Below, piece after piece: positions 8,704 through 16,519 of a DNA stretch of 64,000 bases (the first letter of the stretch is position 1; the number at the start of each line of letters is the position of its first letter). The notes beneath the pieces are model-generated. The model was not told the DNA's origin. It saw only the letters and a program-made list of their open reading frames with translations, and made no database searches. Source of the stretch: Natronomonas salina (GTDB lineage Archaea > Halobacteriota > Halobacteria > Halobacteriales > Haloarculaceae); the NCBI RefSeq assembly GCF_013391105.1, contig NZ_CP058335.1, positions 1,488,001 to 1,552,000 on the forward strand. Reading direction: 5' to 3'. The translations under genes were made by a program, and so were the position numbers.

Positions 8704-10077
8704 TCAGGACTCCTCTTCCGGCGGCTCTTCCTCCCGCTTCTCGTCGTAGTCCTCGGTCCTGACGAGTCGCGCCTTCATGATCCGGGTGTTCTCGACGCGC
8801 TCGACGTGGATCTCGATGCCGTCGTACTCGATGACCTCGCCCTCCTCGACGAGCCGGCCGGCGCGGTTGAAGATGAAGCCGGCGATGGTCTCGAACTCCT
8901 CGCCCTCCGGGATGTCGATGTCGAGTTCCTCGTTGATCTCGTCGATGTTCAGTTCGCCCTTGACGATGGCCGTCCGGTCGTCGAGGAACTCGATGGGCTC
9001 CTCCTCGCCGGCCTGCAGGATCTCGCCGACGATCTCCTCGGTGATGTCCTCCATCGTGACGAGCCCCTCGGTCGTCCCGAACTCATCGATGACGATGACC
9101 ATGTGCATCCGGGTCTCCCGCATCTCCGCCAGCAGCTCGTCGACGTTCTTCGACTCGGGGACGTGCAGCGTCTCCTCGATGAGGTCCTCCAGGTCGAGGT
9201 CCTCGCGCTCGCCGTAGGCGTTGTCGCGGATCAGATCCGAGACGTGGACGATGCCCATGACGTTGTCGAGACTGCCGTCGTAGACGGGGACGCGGGTGTG
9301 CCCCGACCGGACGCAGGCCTGGATCGCCTCGTCGACGGTGGCGTCCTTCGAGACGGCCTCCATGTCGAGCCGCGGCGTCATGATCTCCTTGGCGATGGTG
9401 TTCGTGAAGCGGAAGATGCGCTGGAGCATCTCGCGTTCGTCCTCCTCGAGGACGCCCGCGCGCTCGCCGGTCTCGATGATGTCGCGGATCTCCTCGCGGG
9501 TGACGTAGGTGGACTCGATGGAGGACTGCCCGCCGGTCAGGCGGTTGACCTGCCGGGTCAGGTAGTCGAACGTGACGATGAGCGGCAACAGCAGGTACTC
9601 GGCGAACCGCAGCGGCCGGGCGATGCGGAGCGCCCACGACTCGGTGTTCTCGACGGCGTAGGACTTCGGCGCGCTCTCGCCGAACAGGAGCACGAGCGCC
9701 GTGATGCCGAACGTCGCCAGGAAGACGGCCATTGACTGCGAGAAGTAGATCGCCAGCAGCCCCGTCGCTATCGACGACATCGCGATGTTGACGATGTTGT
9801 TGCCGACGAGGATGGTGACGAGCAGCCGGTGGGGGTCGTCCTTGAGGTGCTTCAGCGTCTCCGCGCTCGGGACGTTCTCCGACACGAGCGCGTCGACCCG
9901 GTGCGGCGGCAGCGAGAACATGGCGATCTCCGACGACGAGAAGAACGCCGACAGGACGAGCAACAGGAGGATCGCCGACCCGCCGAGGAGGCCGATCGTC
10001 GTGGTGCTGAACGGGAGGTCACCGGCGTCCGTAGCGGTCTGGAGCGCGCCGACGACGTACCACTGGAGGGATCCCAT
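8704..10077 (-). CDS. CNNM/CorC (DUF21-CBS-CorC_HlyC) membrane protein
   Basis: 457-aa membrane protein of the HlyC/CorC or CNNM type, a family linked to Mg2+ or Co2+ efflux and sometimes annotated as hemolysin. An N-terminal DUF21 domain (about 28-215) holds four hydrophobic segments and the motif FFSSSEIAMFSL. A CBS pair follows (about 225-345; IMTPRLDMEAVSKDATVDEA, GHTRVPVYDGSLDNVMGIVH), then a CorC_HlyC transporter-associated domain (about 355-440; FETIAGFIFNRAGRL). The C-terminus is highly acidic. CBS domains probably sense adenine nucleotides. The transported ion is inferred from the family. Confidence 0.93.
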   Translation of the reverse strand: MGSLQWYVVGALQTATDAGDLPFSTTTIGLLGGSAILLLLVLSAFFSSSEIAMFSLPPHRVDALVSENVPSAETLKHLKDDPHRLLVTILVGNNIVNIAMSSIATGLLAIYFSQSMAVFLATFGITALVLLFGESAPKSYAVENTESWALRIARPLRFAEYLLLPLIVTFDYLTRQVNRLTGGQSSIESTYVTREEIRDIIETGERAGVLEEDEREMLQRIFRFTNTIAKEIMTPRLDMEAVSKDATVDEAIQACVRSGHTRVPVYDGSLDNVMGIVHVSDLIRDNAYGEREDLDLEDLIEETLHVPESKNVDELLAEMRETRMHMVIVIDEFGTTEGLVTMEDITEEIVGEILQAGEEEPIEFLDDRTAIVKGELNIDEINEELDIDIPEGEEFETIAGFIFNRAGRLVEEGEVIEYDGIEIHVERVENTRIMKARLVRTEDYDEKREEEPPEEES

Positions 10078-10214
10078 CTGGACGTGCGGTTTTCTCCGCC
10101 GCCGGGATTAAGGCTTGTCATGGAAGCGAGACTCGAATCGCTCGCCATCGGGGTCGTGTGCGGCGGCTGGCCGCGGGCGACACCCTTAGGCGCCGAGCGC
10201 CACAACGGTCGTCC

Positions 10215-10520
10215 ATGACGGACCCCGACATCACGTTCTACCGGCTCCAGGCGTGCCCGTTCTGCGAGCGCGTCGCCCGCGTCCTGAACGACCTCGACCT
10301 GCCGTACCGCTCGCGGTTCGTCGAGGGCCGACACTCCCGCCGGGACGCGGTCAAGCGCCTCACCGGCGCCCGGACCGTCCCCGCCATCGTCGACGAGAAC
10401 ACCGGCGTCACGATGAGCGAGAGTGCGAACATCGTGAAATATCTGGAGACCACCTACGGCGACGGAGACGTCGACCCCGAGCACGTCACCGCCAGCGCCG
10501 CCGGAGGTGACGACGAGTGA
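10215..10520 (+). CDS. Glutaredoxin-like / GST N-terminal domain protein (CPFC)
   Basis: 101-aa thioredoxin-fold protein with the dithiol active site CPFC at residues 14-17. The cis-Pro segment TVPAIVDEN and the following MSESANIVKYL match the glutathione-transferase N-terminal / glutaredoxin fold. It starts at ATG 10215, the first residue after which the fold begins; the longer frame upstream is noise. Its TGA overlaps the GTG of the next gene (GTGA, 10517-10520), so the two are translationally coupled. Haloarchaea lack glutathione and many use gamma-glutamylcysteine, so that thiol may be the partner (inference). Confidence 0.88.
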   Translation: MTDPDITFYRLQACPFCERVARVLNDLDLPYRSRFVEGRHSRRDAVKRLTGARTVPAIVDENTGVTMSESANIVKYLETTYGDGDVDPEHVTASAAGGDDE

Positions 10521-11032
10521 ACCTCGGCTTCGACGTCGTCGAACTCGGGTCGGCCGACCACCCCGAGATCGGCGAGCAGGCGCCGGACTTCACCCGCCCG
10601 CTGGTCAACGACGAGTACTGGGAGGACGCCTCGCTGTCCGAACTCACCGACGAGGGGCCGGTCGTCCTGGTCTTCCACCCGATGGACGGCGACTTCCCGT
10701 CGACGTACATCTGGCAGGAGATCGACGACCGTGACTGGGACGAGTACGACGCCCAGGTCGTCGGGCTGTCCATCTCCTCGCCGTACGAGCACTCGCGGTT
10801 CCTCGAGGAGTGGGACGTCGAGCAGTTCCGGCTGTTCTCGGACCCCCAGAACGGCGTCGCCGAGAAGTACGGCATCGTCCACGACCTCGACGGGATGACC
10901 GGCGTCGCCGAGCCCAGGCCCGCGGTCTTCGTCATCGACGAGGACCGCACCATCACGTCCGGCTGGGTCGCCACCGAGTGGCCCGAGTTCCCGCCGTACG
11001 ACGAACTCGAGGACGCCATCGACGACCTGTGA
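10517..11032 (+). CDS. Peroxiredoxin-fold (redoxin) protein without cysteines
   Basis: 171 aa with an AhpC/TSA-type thioredoxin fold: GEQAPDFTRPLVND, the strand VVLVFHPMDGDFPSTY, VVGLSISSPYEHSRFLEEW, FSDPQNGVAEKYGI and AVFVIDEDRTI. The peroxidatic cysteine normally found after the FYP-x-D segment is absent: the site reads DFPSTY and the whole protein contains no cysteine. It therefore cannot act as a thiol peroxidase by the usual mechanism. The GTG start at 10517 overlaps the stop of the CPFC protein, which suggests the two work together, perhaps with this one as a structural or binding partner. Its stop overlaps a possible GTG start of tsaC. Confidence 0.85.
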   Translation: MNLGFDVVELGSADHPEIGEQAPDFTRPLVNDEYWEDASLSELTDEGPVVLVFHPMDGDFPSTYIWQEIDDRDWDEYDAQVVGLSISSPYEHSRFLEEWDVEQFRLFSDPQNGVAEKYGIVHDLDGMTGVAEPRPAVFVIDEDRTITSGWVATEWPEFPPYDELEDAIDDL

Positions 11033-11040
11033 GCGGGGAG

Positions 11041-11628
11041 ATGGCATCCGACGACGACCTCACCGAGGCCGTCGCGGCGATCCGCCGCGGCGACCTCGTC
11101 GTCTACCCGACCGAGACGGTGTACGGCCTGGCCGCCGACGCCCTCGACGCCGAGGCCGTCGAGCGGGTCTTCGAGGCGAAGGGGCGCTCGCGCGAGAAAC
11201 CCGTCTCGATGGCGCTGCCGGACGTCGACGTCGCCGAGGACTACACGAACCCCACCGAACGCGAGCGCGCGTTCTGCGAGGCGTTCCTCCCGGGGCCGGT
11301 GACGGTGCTGCTGGAGCGCACCGACCGCGTCCCGGACGTCCTCGTCGCCGACCGCGACCGCGTCGGGATCCGCGTCCCCGACCACGACCTTGCGCGCGAC
11401 CTCGCCCGGCGGACCGGCCCGATCACCTCGACGAGCGCGAACCGGAGCGGCAACCCCAGCGCCCGCACCGTCGACGAACTCGACGCCGGGATCCGCGAGC
11501 GCGCGGTCGTCGTCGACGGCGGCGAGACCCCCGGCACCGAGAGCACGGTCGTGAACGTCGCCGACGGCGAGATCGTCCGGCGCGGCGCCCGCGCCGACGA
11601 GATAGAGGCGTGGCTGGCCGAGCACTAA
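11041..11628 (+). CDS. tsaC: L-threonylcarbamoyladenylate synthase (TsaC/Sua5 YrdC domain)
   Basis: Makes threonylcarbamoyl-AMP from threonine, bicarbonate and ATP, the first step of tRNA t6A37 synthesis. 195 aa, the short TsaC type with a YrdC domain only and no Sua5 C-terminal domain. Motifs seen are YPTETVYGLAADA, KGRSREKPVSMAL, FLPGPVTVLL, VGIRVPDH and the STSANRSGNPSA loop. The start is either ATG 11041 or the GTG at 11029, which overlaps the redoxin stop; a purine-rich GCGGGGAG run sits between them. It is part of a tightly packed three-gene run with the two redox proteins. Confidence 0.93.
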   Translation: MASDDDLTEAVAAIRRGDLVVYPTETVYGLAADALDAEAVERVFEAKGRSREKPVSMALPDVDVAEDYTNPTERERAFCEAFLPGPVTVLLERTDRVPDVLVADRDRVGIRVPDHDLARDLARRTGPITSTSANRSGNPSARTVDELDAGIRERAVVVDGGETPGTESTVVNVADGEIVRRGARADEIEAWLAEH

Positions 11629-11657
11629 TCCGCGCGGAAAACGAGCCGTAAGCTAGC

Positions 11658-11948
11658 TCAGGCGACCTGGAAGCCCCGCTCCTCGAGCAGTTCGCTGACG
11701 CGGTCGCGGTGGTCGCCCTGGACCTCGATGGCGTCGTCCTTCACGGTCCCCCCGGCGCCGACCGCGGACTTCAACTGCGAGGCGAGGTCGTCGAGGTCGG
11801 TGCTCCCCTCGAAGCCCTCGACGACGGTCATCGGCTTGTCGTAGCGGCGTTTCTCCGTCCGGACCGTCAGCTGCTGGGTCGCCCTGTCCAGATCCGCCGT
11901 CGGGTCGTCGGGGACATCGAGCCCCTCGAACGGGTCGTCTTGTGACAC
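11658..11948 (-). CDS. SUI1/eIF1-family translation initiation factor
   Basis: 96-aa protein with the SUI1 fold in residues about 25-95: RRYDKPMTVVEGFEG, DLASQLKSAVGAGGTVKD, then AIEVQGDHRDRVSELLEERGF. The KSxVGxGGT loop is diagnostic of aIF1/SUI1. It helps start-codon selection on the small ribosomal subunit. The N-terminal 25 residues are an acidic haloarchaeal extension. It is convergent with tsaC (29 bp between stops) and divergent from the DsrE gene. Confidence 0.92.
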   Translation of the reverse strand: MSQDDPFEGLDVPDDPTADLDRATQQLTVRTEKRRYDKPMTVVEGFEGSTDLDDLASQLKSAVGAGGTVKDDAIEVQGDHRDRVSELLEERGFQVA

Positions 11949-12130
11949 TGTCCGAGTGTAGGCTGCCAGGACTGAAGAGGGTTACCCGGTCCGGCACCCT
12001 CCCGACCACAGCACGGGAGGCCCGGAACGTCGACCCCTGCAGTCCCGAGACCGGCTAAAATGACGGCTGTGGGAGGAGGCCGTGACTTGCAAGCACGCAT
12101 CGTAGCCGTCGGGAGCCGCTAGTCCGGTGT

Positions 12131-12469
12131 ATGGAGACAGTACTCCACCTCATCTCGGGGGACGGGGACGAACAGGAGACGACGCTCAACATCGCGAGGA
12201 ACCTCCTCGACGACGAGAGCGGCAGCATCGACGAGGTCGCCGTCGTCGCGCAGGCGGGCGGCATCGAGGCCGTGACGGCCGACGGGGAGTACGGAGACCG
12301 GGTGCGATCGCTGCTCGACGACGGCGTCTCGTTCAAGGGCTGTAGCAACACGCTCGAGGCGTTCGGGCTCGAGGAGGCGGACCTCGTCGACGGCGTCGAG
12401 ACGGTTCCGGAAGGGGCCGTCGAGGTGACGCGCCTGCAGGACGAGGGCTACGCGTACATGCGACCCTGA
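12131..12469 (+). CDS. DsrE family protein
   Basis: 112 aa of the DsrE/YchN-type flavodoxin-like fold: METVLHLISGDGDEQETTLN at the start, a central VAVVAQAGGIEAV, and GVSFKGCSNTLEAFGL around the single cysteine C71. In sulfur-trafficking members the cysteine at this position carries persulfide; here it lies in the equivalent Gly-Cys-Ser-Asn-Thr loop, so a sulfur-related role is possible but unproven. It is close to no other sulfur gene. No strong promoter element is visible. Confidence 0.85.
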   Translation: METVLHLISGDGDEQETTLNIARNLLDDESGSIDEVAVVAQAGGIEAVTADGEYGDRVRSLLDDGVSFKGCSNTLEAFGLEEADLVDGVETVPEGAVEVTRLQDEGYAYMRP

Positions 12470-12534
12470 CGGAGGGGTCGCGGGCCCGGGCCGGTGGCGC
12501 GTCCCCACGAGGGCGCACGCCCCTTCTCTCACGC

Positions 12535-13188
12535 TCACAGCGACAGCCGGGAGCGCAGCGACCGCGTCCGGACGCCGCACTCGTCGCGGTACTCGCAGCT
12601 CTCGCAGCGCGAGTCGTCGTGCAGCCGCGGGGGCGGCCCGTCGATGGAGCGGGCGATCCTGAGCGCCCGCCGGTAGGTCGCCTTCCGGCGCGTGGTGAGC
12701 CGGACCGGCCGGACGATTCCGTGGGCCGGGTACTCCACGACGGCGCGCTCGACGGGGCGTTCGAGCTCCCAGGCCAGCGCCTTCGCGGCCGCGGTCGCGC
12801 GCACGGAGTGGGGCTCCCAGACGCCGCGCTCCGGCGGCTCGCCGGCGGAGACGATCACGGGCAGCGGCGGGTCCTCGATGAGCTTGTGGGCGATTCCCCG
12901 GCAGTCCTTGCCCTCCAGGAGGACGTCACGCTCGGGCGGGTCGGCCAGTTCGTCCCAGCGGTCCAGCCGCGCCTTCGCGCTCCCGAGGTTCGAGCGGTAC
13001 TGCGTGGCCGTCACCGCGATGGGCTCGTCGTCGAGGCCGGCGTCCGGGTCCAGGAGGTCCTCGTAGCGGTAGGCGAGCGCCTGTATCTCCGCAACTTCGT
13101 CGGGGGGCTCGTAGTCGCCGTGCTCGCGACGGTAGTAGAGCTTCCGCGGGCAGTAGGCCGCCGTCGCCAGGTCCGTGAACGACTGCAC
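12535..13188 (-). CDS. Cas4/RecB-like Fe-S protein with degenerate nuclease site (COG4343-like)
   Basis: 217 aa. An N-terminal cysteine with CPRK (about 13-16) and a C-terminal CESCEYRDEC cluster match the four-cysteine Fe-S arrangement of Cas4 and Dna2 nucleases. The PD-(D/E)XK core between them is aberrant: where active enzymes read GxxD and a downstream ExK, this protein has GIAHKLIE and PVIVSAGEPPERG, so the acidic pair and lysine are missing. It is thus probably a non-catalytic Fe-S/DNA-binding relative. No other cas gene or repeat array is nearby. A minus-strand TATA-like TTCAAATA (plus 13211-13218) is 26 bp from the ATG, suggesting a leaderless mRNA. Confidence 0.8.
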   Translation of the reverse strand: MQSFTDLATAAYCPRKLYYRREHGDYEPPDEVAEIQALAYRYEDLLDPDAGLDDEPIAVTATQYRSNLGSAKARLDRWDELADPPERDVLLEGKDCRGIAHKLIEDPPLPVIVSAGEPPERGVWEPHSVRATAAAKALAWELERPVERAVVEYPAHGIVRPVRLTTRRKATYRRALRIARSIDGPPPRLHDDSRCESCEYRDECGVRTRSLRSRLSL

Positions 13189-13245
13189 GGGGGGTCTGAG
13201 CGCGTTCTGGTATTTGAATCCTGGTCCAAATGTGAAGTATTACCG

Positions 13246-13280
13246 TTCCAGGCCTGGGAATACGGAGGGAGGTACCTCCG
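13246..13280. repeat. Two adjacent short dyads upstream of the Cas4-like gene
   Basis: TTCCAGGCCTGGGAA at 13246-13260 and CGGAGGGAGGTACCTCCG at 13263-13280 are two back-to-back near-perfect palindromes in the 165-bp gap between the Cas4-like gene and the small membrane protein. They lie about 30-60 bp upstream of the Cas4-like TATA box, so they may be operators, or hairpins in a transcript from 13740. Function is unassigned. Confidence 0.45.
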
Positions 13281-13353
13281 AAGCCCTCGCCCTGCATTCG
13301 CCAGGGGACGATTGTCAGGGCTGCCGTCACCGTCGGGTTCCCGGCCGCTATCG

Positions 13354-13740
13354 TCACGACAGATCGCCGGGCCGCCACTCGCCGGTGGCGTAGAGCGCCA
13401 GCCTCGCGACGAGTCCGCCGACCGCGAACCCGACGCCGGTCCAGGCGACCTCGTTCGGCACGGAGGTCAGCAGGAGGTAGGTGCCCAGGACGATTGCGGC
13501 GTCGATCACCAAGTTCCAGCCACCGCGATTCGGCCACCGAGGTACGACACCGCGGGCGAGCGCAATGACGAAGACGGGAGCGACTACACAGCCACCGACC
13601 AGGAGTAGAGCTCCCAGCAGTCCCGGGGCCTCCCCCAGGAAGAGCCAGAACACGGCGCAGGCGACCACGGCGGTCAGGACGTCCCGGACCAGCCGCTGGC
13701 GGGGCGTCTTGAACACCGGTTCGACGTCGACCTCGGCCAC
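13354..13740 (-). CDS. Small four-helix membrane protein, unknown
   Basis: Not recognised. 128 aa with four hydrophobic segments at about 18-34, 37-62, 78-93 and 97-118, separated by a basic loop (RGVVPRWPNRGGWN). The N-terminus (MAEVDVEPVFKTPRQRLVRD) and the C-terminus are hydrophilic. There is no catalytic motif. It lies upstream of the Cas4-like gene on the same strand, 165 bp apart with two dyads between them, so co-transcription is possible but not close. Many haloarchaea carry small membrane proteins of this kind with no assigned role. Confidence 0.7.
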   Translation of the reverse strand: MAEVDVEPVFKTPRQRLVRDVLTAVVACAVFWLFLGEAPGLLGALLLVGGCVVAPVFVIALARGVVPRWPNRGGWNLVIDAAIVLGTYLLLTSVPNEVAWTGVGFAVGGLVARLALYATGEWRPGDLS

Positions 13741-13799
13741 GACGGCGCTACCGCCGGTCGGCTAAAATATTTTCCCGTCTATTGTGGCGGAACATACGG

Positions 13800-14195
13800 T
13801 CAAGCGTCGTCCTTCCAGATGATGCCGTCGGTCTCGCCCGACAGCACCTCCGTCCCCGACTCGTTCGTACAGGAGAGGGTCACGGACAGCTCGTAGCGGT
13901 CCTCGCGTTCGGTCACCGACTCGTTCTCCCAGACGCAGGTGATGGTCTCGCCCGTCCGGACCGGCCGGCGGAACTCGTACTCCATCCGGGTGGCCAGCAC
14001 CTCGAGGTCGCCGCCGATCTTCGTCGGCAGCGTGGCGGTGAGCAACCCCTGGACGACGAGGCGGCCCTCCTCGTCGGGTTCCGTGTGGATGGGCTGGGTG
14101 TCGCCGGAGATCTCGCAGAACCGTTCGACGTCCTCGCGGGTGAAGGTCCGCTCGTAGGTGTAGGTGTCGCCGGCCGCTGGCGGTCCGTCGGTCAT
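13800..14195 (-). CDS. MaoC-like (R)-specific enoyl-CoA hydratase domain protein
   Basis: 131-aa single hotdog protein. The MaoC/R-hydratase signature F-x-x-x-SGD-x-x-P-x-H is present as FCEISGDTQPIHTEPDE (about 26-42), with the catalytic Asp and His, followed by VVQGLL. It starts at ATG 14195 (MTDGPPAAGDTYTY); the frame upstream of it overlaps the next gene antisense and is not coding. Likely substrate is an enoyl-CoA in beta-oxidation or polyhydroxyalkanoate metabolism. It lies 50 bp downstream of the EMO-type oxidoreductase on the same strand, consistent with a shared fatty-acid function. Confidence 0.88.
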   Translation of the reverse strand: MTDGPPAAGDTYTYERTFTREDVERFCEISGDTQPIHTEPDEEGRLVVQGLLTATLPTKIGGDLEVLATRMEYEFRRPVRTGETITCVWENESVTEREDRYELSVTLSCTNESGTEVLSGETDGIIWKDDA

Positions 14196-14245
14196 GCCTG
14201 TTGGCGCGTACGATAGCGAGGAAGATAAAACGGCGAGGCGGGCGG

Positions 14246-16426
14246 TCAGTCGTCGGCGGGCGCGGCGTCGGTGCCCGTCTGGGCCGAGGCGGAGACCGTG
14301 GCGCCGTTGGCCTCCAGGGCCTCGACGATGAGCTCCGCGACGTCGACGATCTCGATGTCGTCCTCGTAGCCGCCGGTCTTCCGGCCGTCCTCGTACATCG
14401 TCATGCACATCGGGCAGGCGACGACGAACTTCTCGACCGAACTGCCGGCCTCGGTGTCGTTGAGGGCCTCGCGGAGGCGCTCCTCGCTGGGCTTGGACTC
14501 CTCGTCGAAGTCCATCCAGAGGCCGCCACCGCCGCCGCCACAGCAGAAGGAGTTCTCGCGGTTGCGCGGCATCTCGTGGAGGTCACAGCCCGTCGCGCGG
14601 ACGAGTTCGCGCGGCGCCTCGTACTCGTCGTTGTACCGGCCGAGGTGGCAGGGGTCGTGGTAGGTGACCGTGTAGTCGAGTTCGGTGCCGGAGAGCCCGA
14701 GGACGCCGCGGTCGACGAGCTCCTCGACGGCCTGCGTCCAGTGGTAGACCTCGACGTCGCCGTCGCGGTTCCAGTAGCCGTCGATGGCGAACTCCATCAT
14801 CGGGTCGTCGGCGAACTCCTCGAAGTCGACCTCCGGGTACTCGTTCTTGAACGTGTTGTAGGAGTGGGGGTCCGTACAGACGATCTTCTCGTAGTCGCAC
14901 TCCTCGAAGGTGTCGACGAGCGTGCCGGCCTGCTCGACGAAGAGGAACTCCTCGCCGATGCGGCGGACGTCGTTGCCGTCGTAGACCTCGTCGTCGTAGA
15001 GGATGCCGACGTCGACGTCGGCGTGCTCGAAGATCTTCGCCAGCGAGCGGGCGACCTCCTTGTTCCGGTCGTCGTAGCTCGGGTAGTCGCCGACGTACCA
15101 GAGGTACTCGACGGACTCCTCGCGGGCGTCGGTGACCTCGAAGTCGAGGTCCTCGGTCCAGTCGCCGCGGGCGGACGGCGAGTCGCCGAAGGTGTTGCCC
15201 TTCGACATGACGTTCTGGAAGACGTCCTGGATGGTCGGCGGGACGTCGCCCTGGTCGGCCATCTGGCGGTTGAGCCGGGTGAAGCTCTTGAGGTGCTCGA
15301 TCTCGACCGGGCAGGCGTCCATGCAGGCCATGCAGGCCATACAGGACTCCATCGTCTCGGTGTCGATGACGCTGGCGCCGCCGTCGGCGATGATGGGCTT
15401 CTCCTCGCCGCCGGCGTCGACCGACTGCCGGTAGGACTTCAGATCGAGGATGACGTCGCGGGGGTCGAGGGGGCGGCCGGAGGCCTTCGCCGGGCAGACC
15501 GACGAACACCGGCCGCACTTCGTGCAGGCGTCCTGGTCGAGGATCTCCTTCCAGGAGAAGTCGTCGATGGACTCGGCGTTCGTCGCGTCGAGGTCCGAGG
15601 GGACGCCGGGCAGGCGGGCGCCGGCCTTCTCGTCGCGCGTGACGACGTTGGCGAACGACGAGATCATGTGGAACGGCTTGGCGTACGGGATGGCGGCGAC
15701 GAAGACGAACGCGAGGATGCTGTGGGACCACCAGCCGATCGGGTAGACCGCCGCGGCAGAGGCGGCGTCGAACCCGATGCCGGTCAGCGCCAGCGCGACG
15801 GCGGTGCCGACGAAGCTCACGGACTCGGCGCCCTGGCCGATGATGCGGAGCCCCTCGAGCAGGAAGCCGCCGACGCCCAGCAGGAACAGCGACCAGACGA
15901 GGAAGGCGTCCTCCCAGTTGGTGTGCTTGCCCCAGAGGCGGTGGTTGCGCCGGACGTAGCGGCGCCACAGCGCGATGCCCAGCCCGACGACGAACAGCAG
16001 CCCCAGCGCGTCCGTCACGAGCTGGTAGGAGAGGTAGAAGTCGCCGATCCAGAAGGACTCGCCGGTGAGCGGGCGGTAGAGGTCTACGTCGACGGTGAGG
16101 ATGGCGGTCGCGATGAACAGCGTCAGGAAGCCCCACATGATGAAGGCGTGCATCAGCCCGCCGACGAAGTCGCGGTTGAACTGTTTCTCGTTCGAGGCGA
16201 CGATCTTCGTCGCCTCGACGATCCGGGTCGGCAGGTCGTCGACGCGCTCGAACCAGTCGTCGGTCCCCTCGGCGTACCGCGCGAAGCGCTGGTAGGTGCC
16301 GATGGCGAAGACGAGGATCGTGAGCGAGGCGAGGAAGTAGAAGACGACCTTCTGGACGGGCCCGATCTGCCAGTAGGTCTCGCGGGTGACTTCACTCCCC
16401 GCCTGTATCGGAAGCGCCGGTAGCAT
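14246..16426 (-). CDS. Membrane Fe-S oxidoreductase, HdrD/EMO type (probable EtfAB:quinone oxidoreductase)
   Basis: 726 aa. Residues about 25-260 hold six hydrophobic segments of a NarI-like cytochrome b domain with candidate haem histidines (LMHAFIMWG near 93, WWSHSILAF near 235). Two [4Fe-4S] motifs follow: CTKCGRCSSVCP (301-312) and CMACMACMDACP (362-373). The C-terminal CCG region includes HDPCHLGR (590-597) and CCGGGGGG (628-635), as in heterodisulfide reductase HdrD. This architecture matches EMO proteins, which pass electrons from acyl-CoA dehydrogenase via EtfAB to menaquinone. With the MaoC gene just downstream, a beta-oxidation role is likely; direct proof is absent. Confidence 0.9.
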   Translation of the reverse strand: MLPALPIQAGSEVTRETYWQIGPVQKVVFYFLASLTILVFAIGTYQRFARYAEGTDDWFERVDDLPTRIVEATKIVASNEKQFNRDFVGGLMHAFIMWGFLTLFIATAILTVDVDLYRPLTGESFWIGDFYLSYQLVTDALGLLFVVGLGIALWRRYVRRNHRLWGKHTNWEDAFLVWSLFLLGVGGFLLEGLRIIGQGAESVSFVGTAVALALTGIGFDAASAAAVYPIGWWSHSILAFVFVAAIPYAKPFHMISSFANVVTRDEKAGARLPGVPSDLDATNAESIDDFSWKEILDQDACTKCGRCSSVCPAKASGRPLDPRDVILDLKSYRQSVDAGGEEKPIIADGGASVIDTETMESCMACMACMDACPVEIEHLKSFTRLNRQMADQGDVPPTIQDVFQNVMSKGNTFGDSPSARGDWTEDLDFEVTDAREESVEYLWYVGDYPSYDDRNKEVARSLAKIFEHADVDVGILYDDEVYDGNDVRRIGEEFLFVEQAGTLVDTFEECDYEKIVCTDPHSYNTFKNEYPEVDFEEFADDPMMEFAIDGYWNRDGDVEVYHWTQAVEELVDRGVLGLSGTELDYTVTYHDPCHLGRYNDEYEAPRELVRATGCDLHEMPRNRENSFCCGGGGGGLWMDFDEESKPSEERLREALNDTEAGSSVEKFVVACPMCMTMYEDGRKTGGYEDDIEIVDVAELIVEALEANGATVSASAQTGTDAAPADD

Positions 16427-16519
16427 ACGGGGAAACGGGGGTGCGTACCTGCTTAAGTTTTGTCACACGAGGCCGCGAGACGGCCGCGCTCCGGCAAAAA
16501 TTGTCCACGAGTTGCTCGG

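Noticed and set aside
10810-11040. N-terminal extension of tsaC over the redoxin gene
   Set aside because: The extension is an Arg-rich shadow frame of the redoxin; the YrdC domain begins right after ATG 11041.
12535-13188. Part of a CRISPR-Cas locus
   Set aside because: Only the Cas4-like gene is present. There are no repeats with regular spacers and no other cas genes within the window.
14201-16423. 740-codon open frame on the plus strand opposite the EMO-type gene
   Set aside because: Strong GC bias at third positions leaves long antisense frames open. The translation is low-complexity Val/Asp/Gly/Leu with no domain, whereas the minus strand has intact Fe-S motifs.
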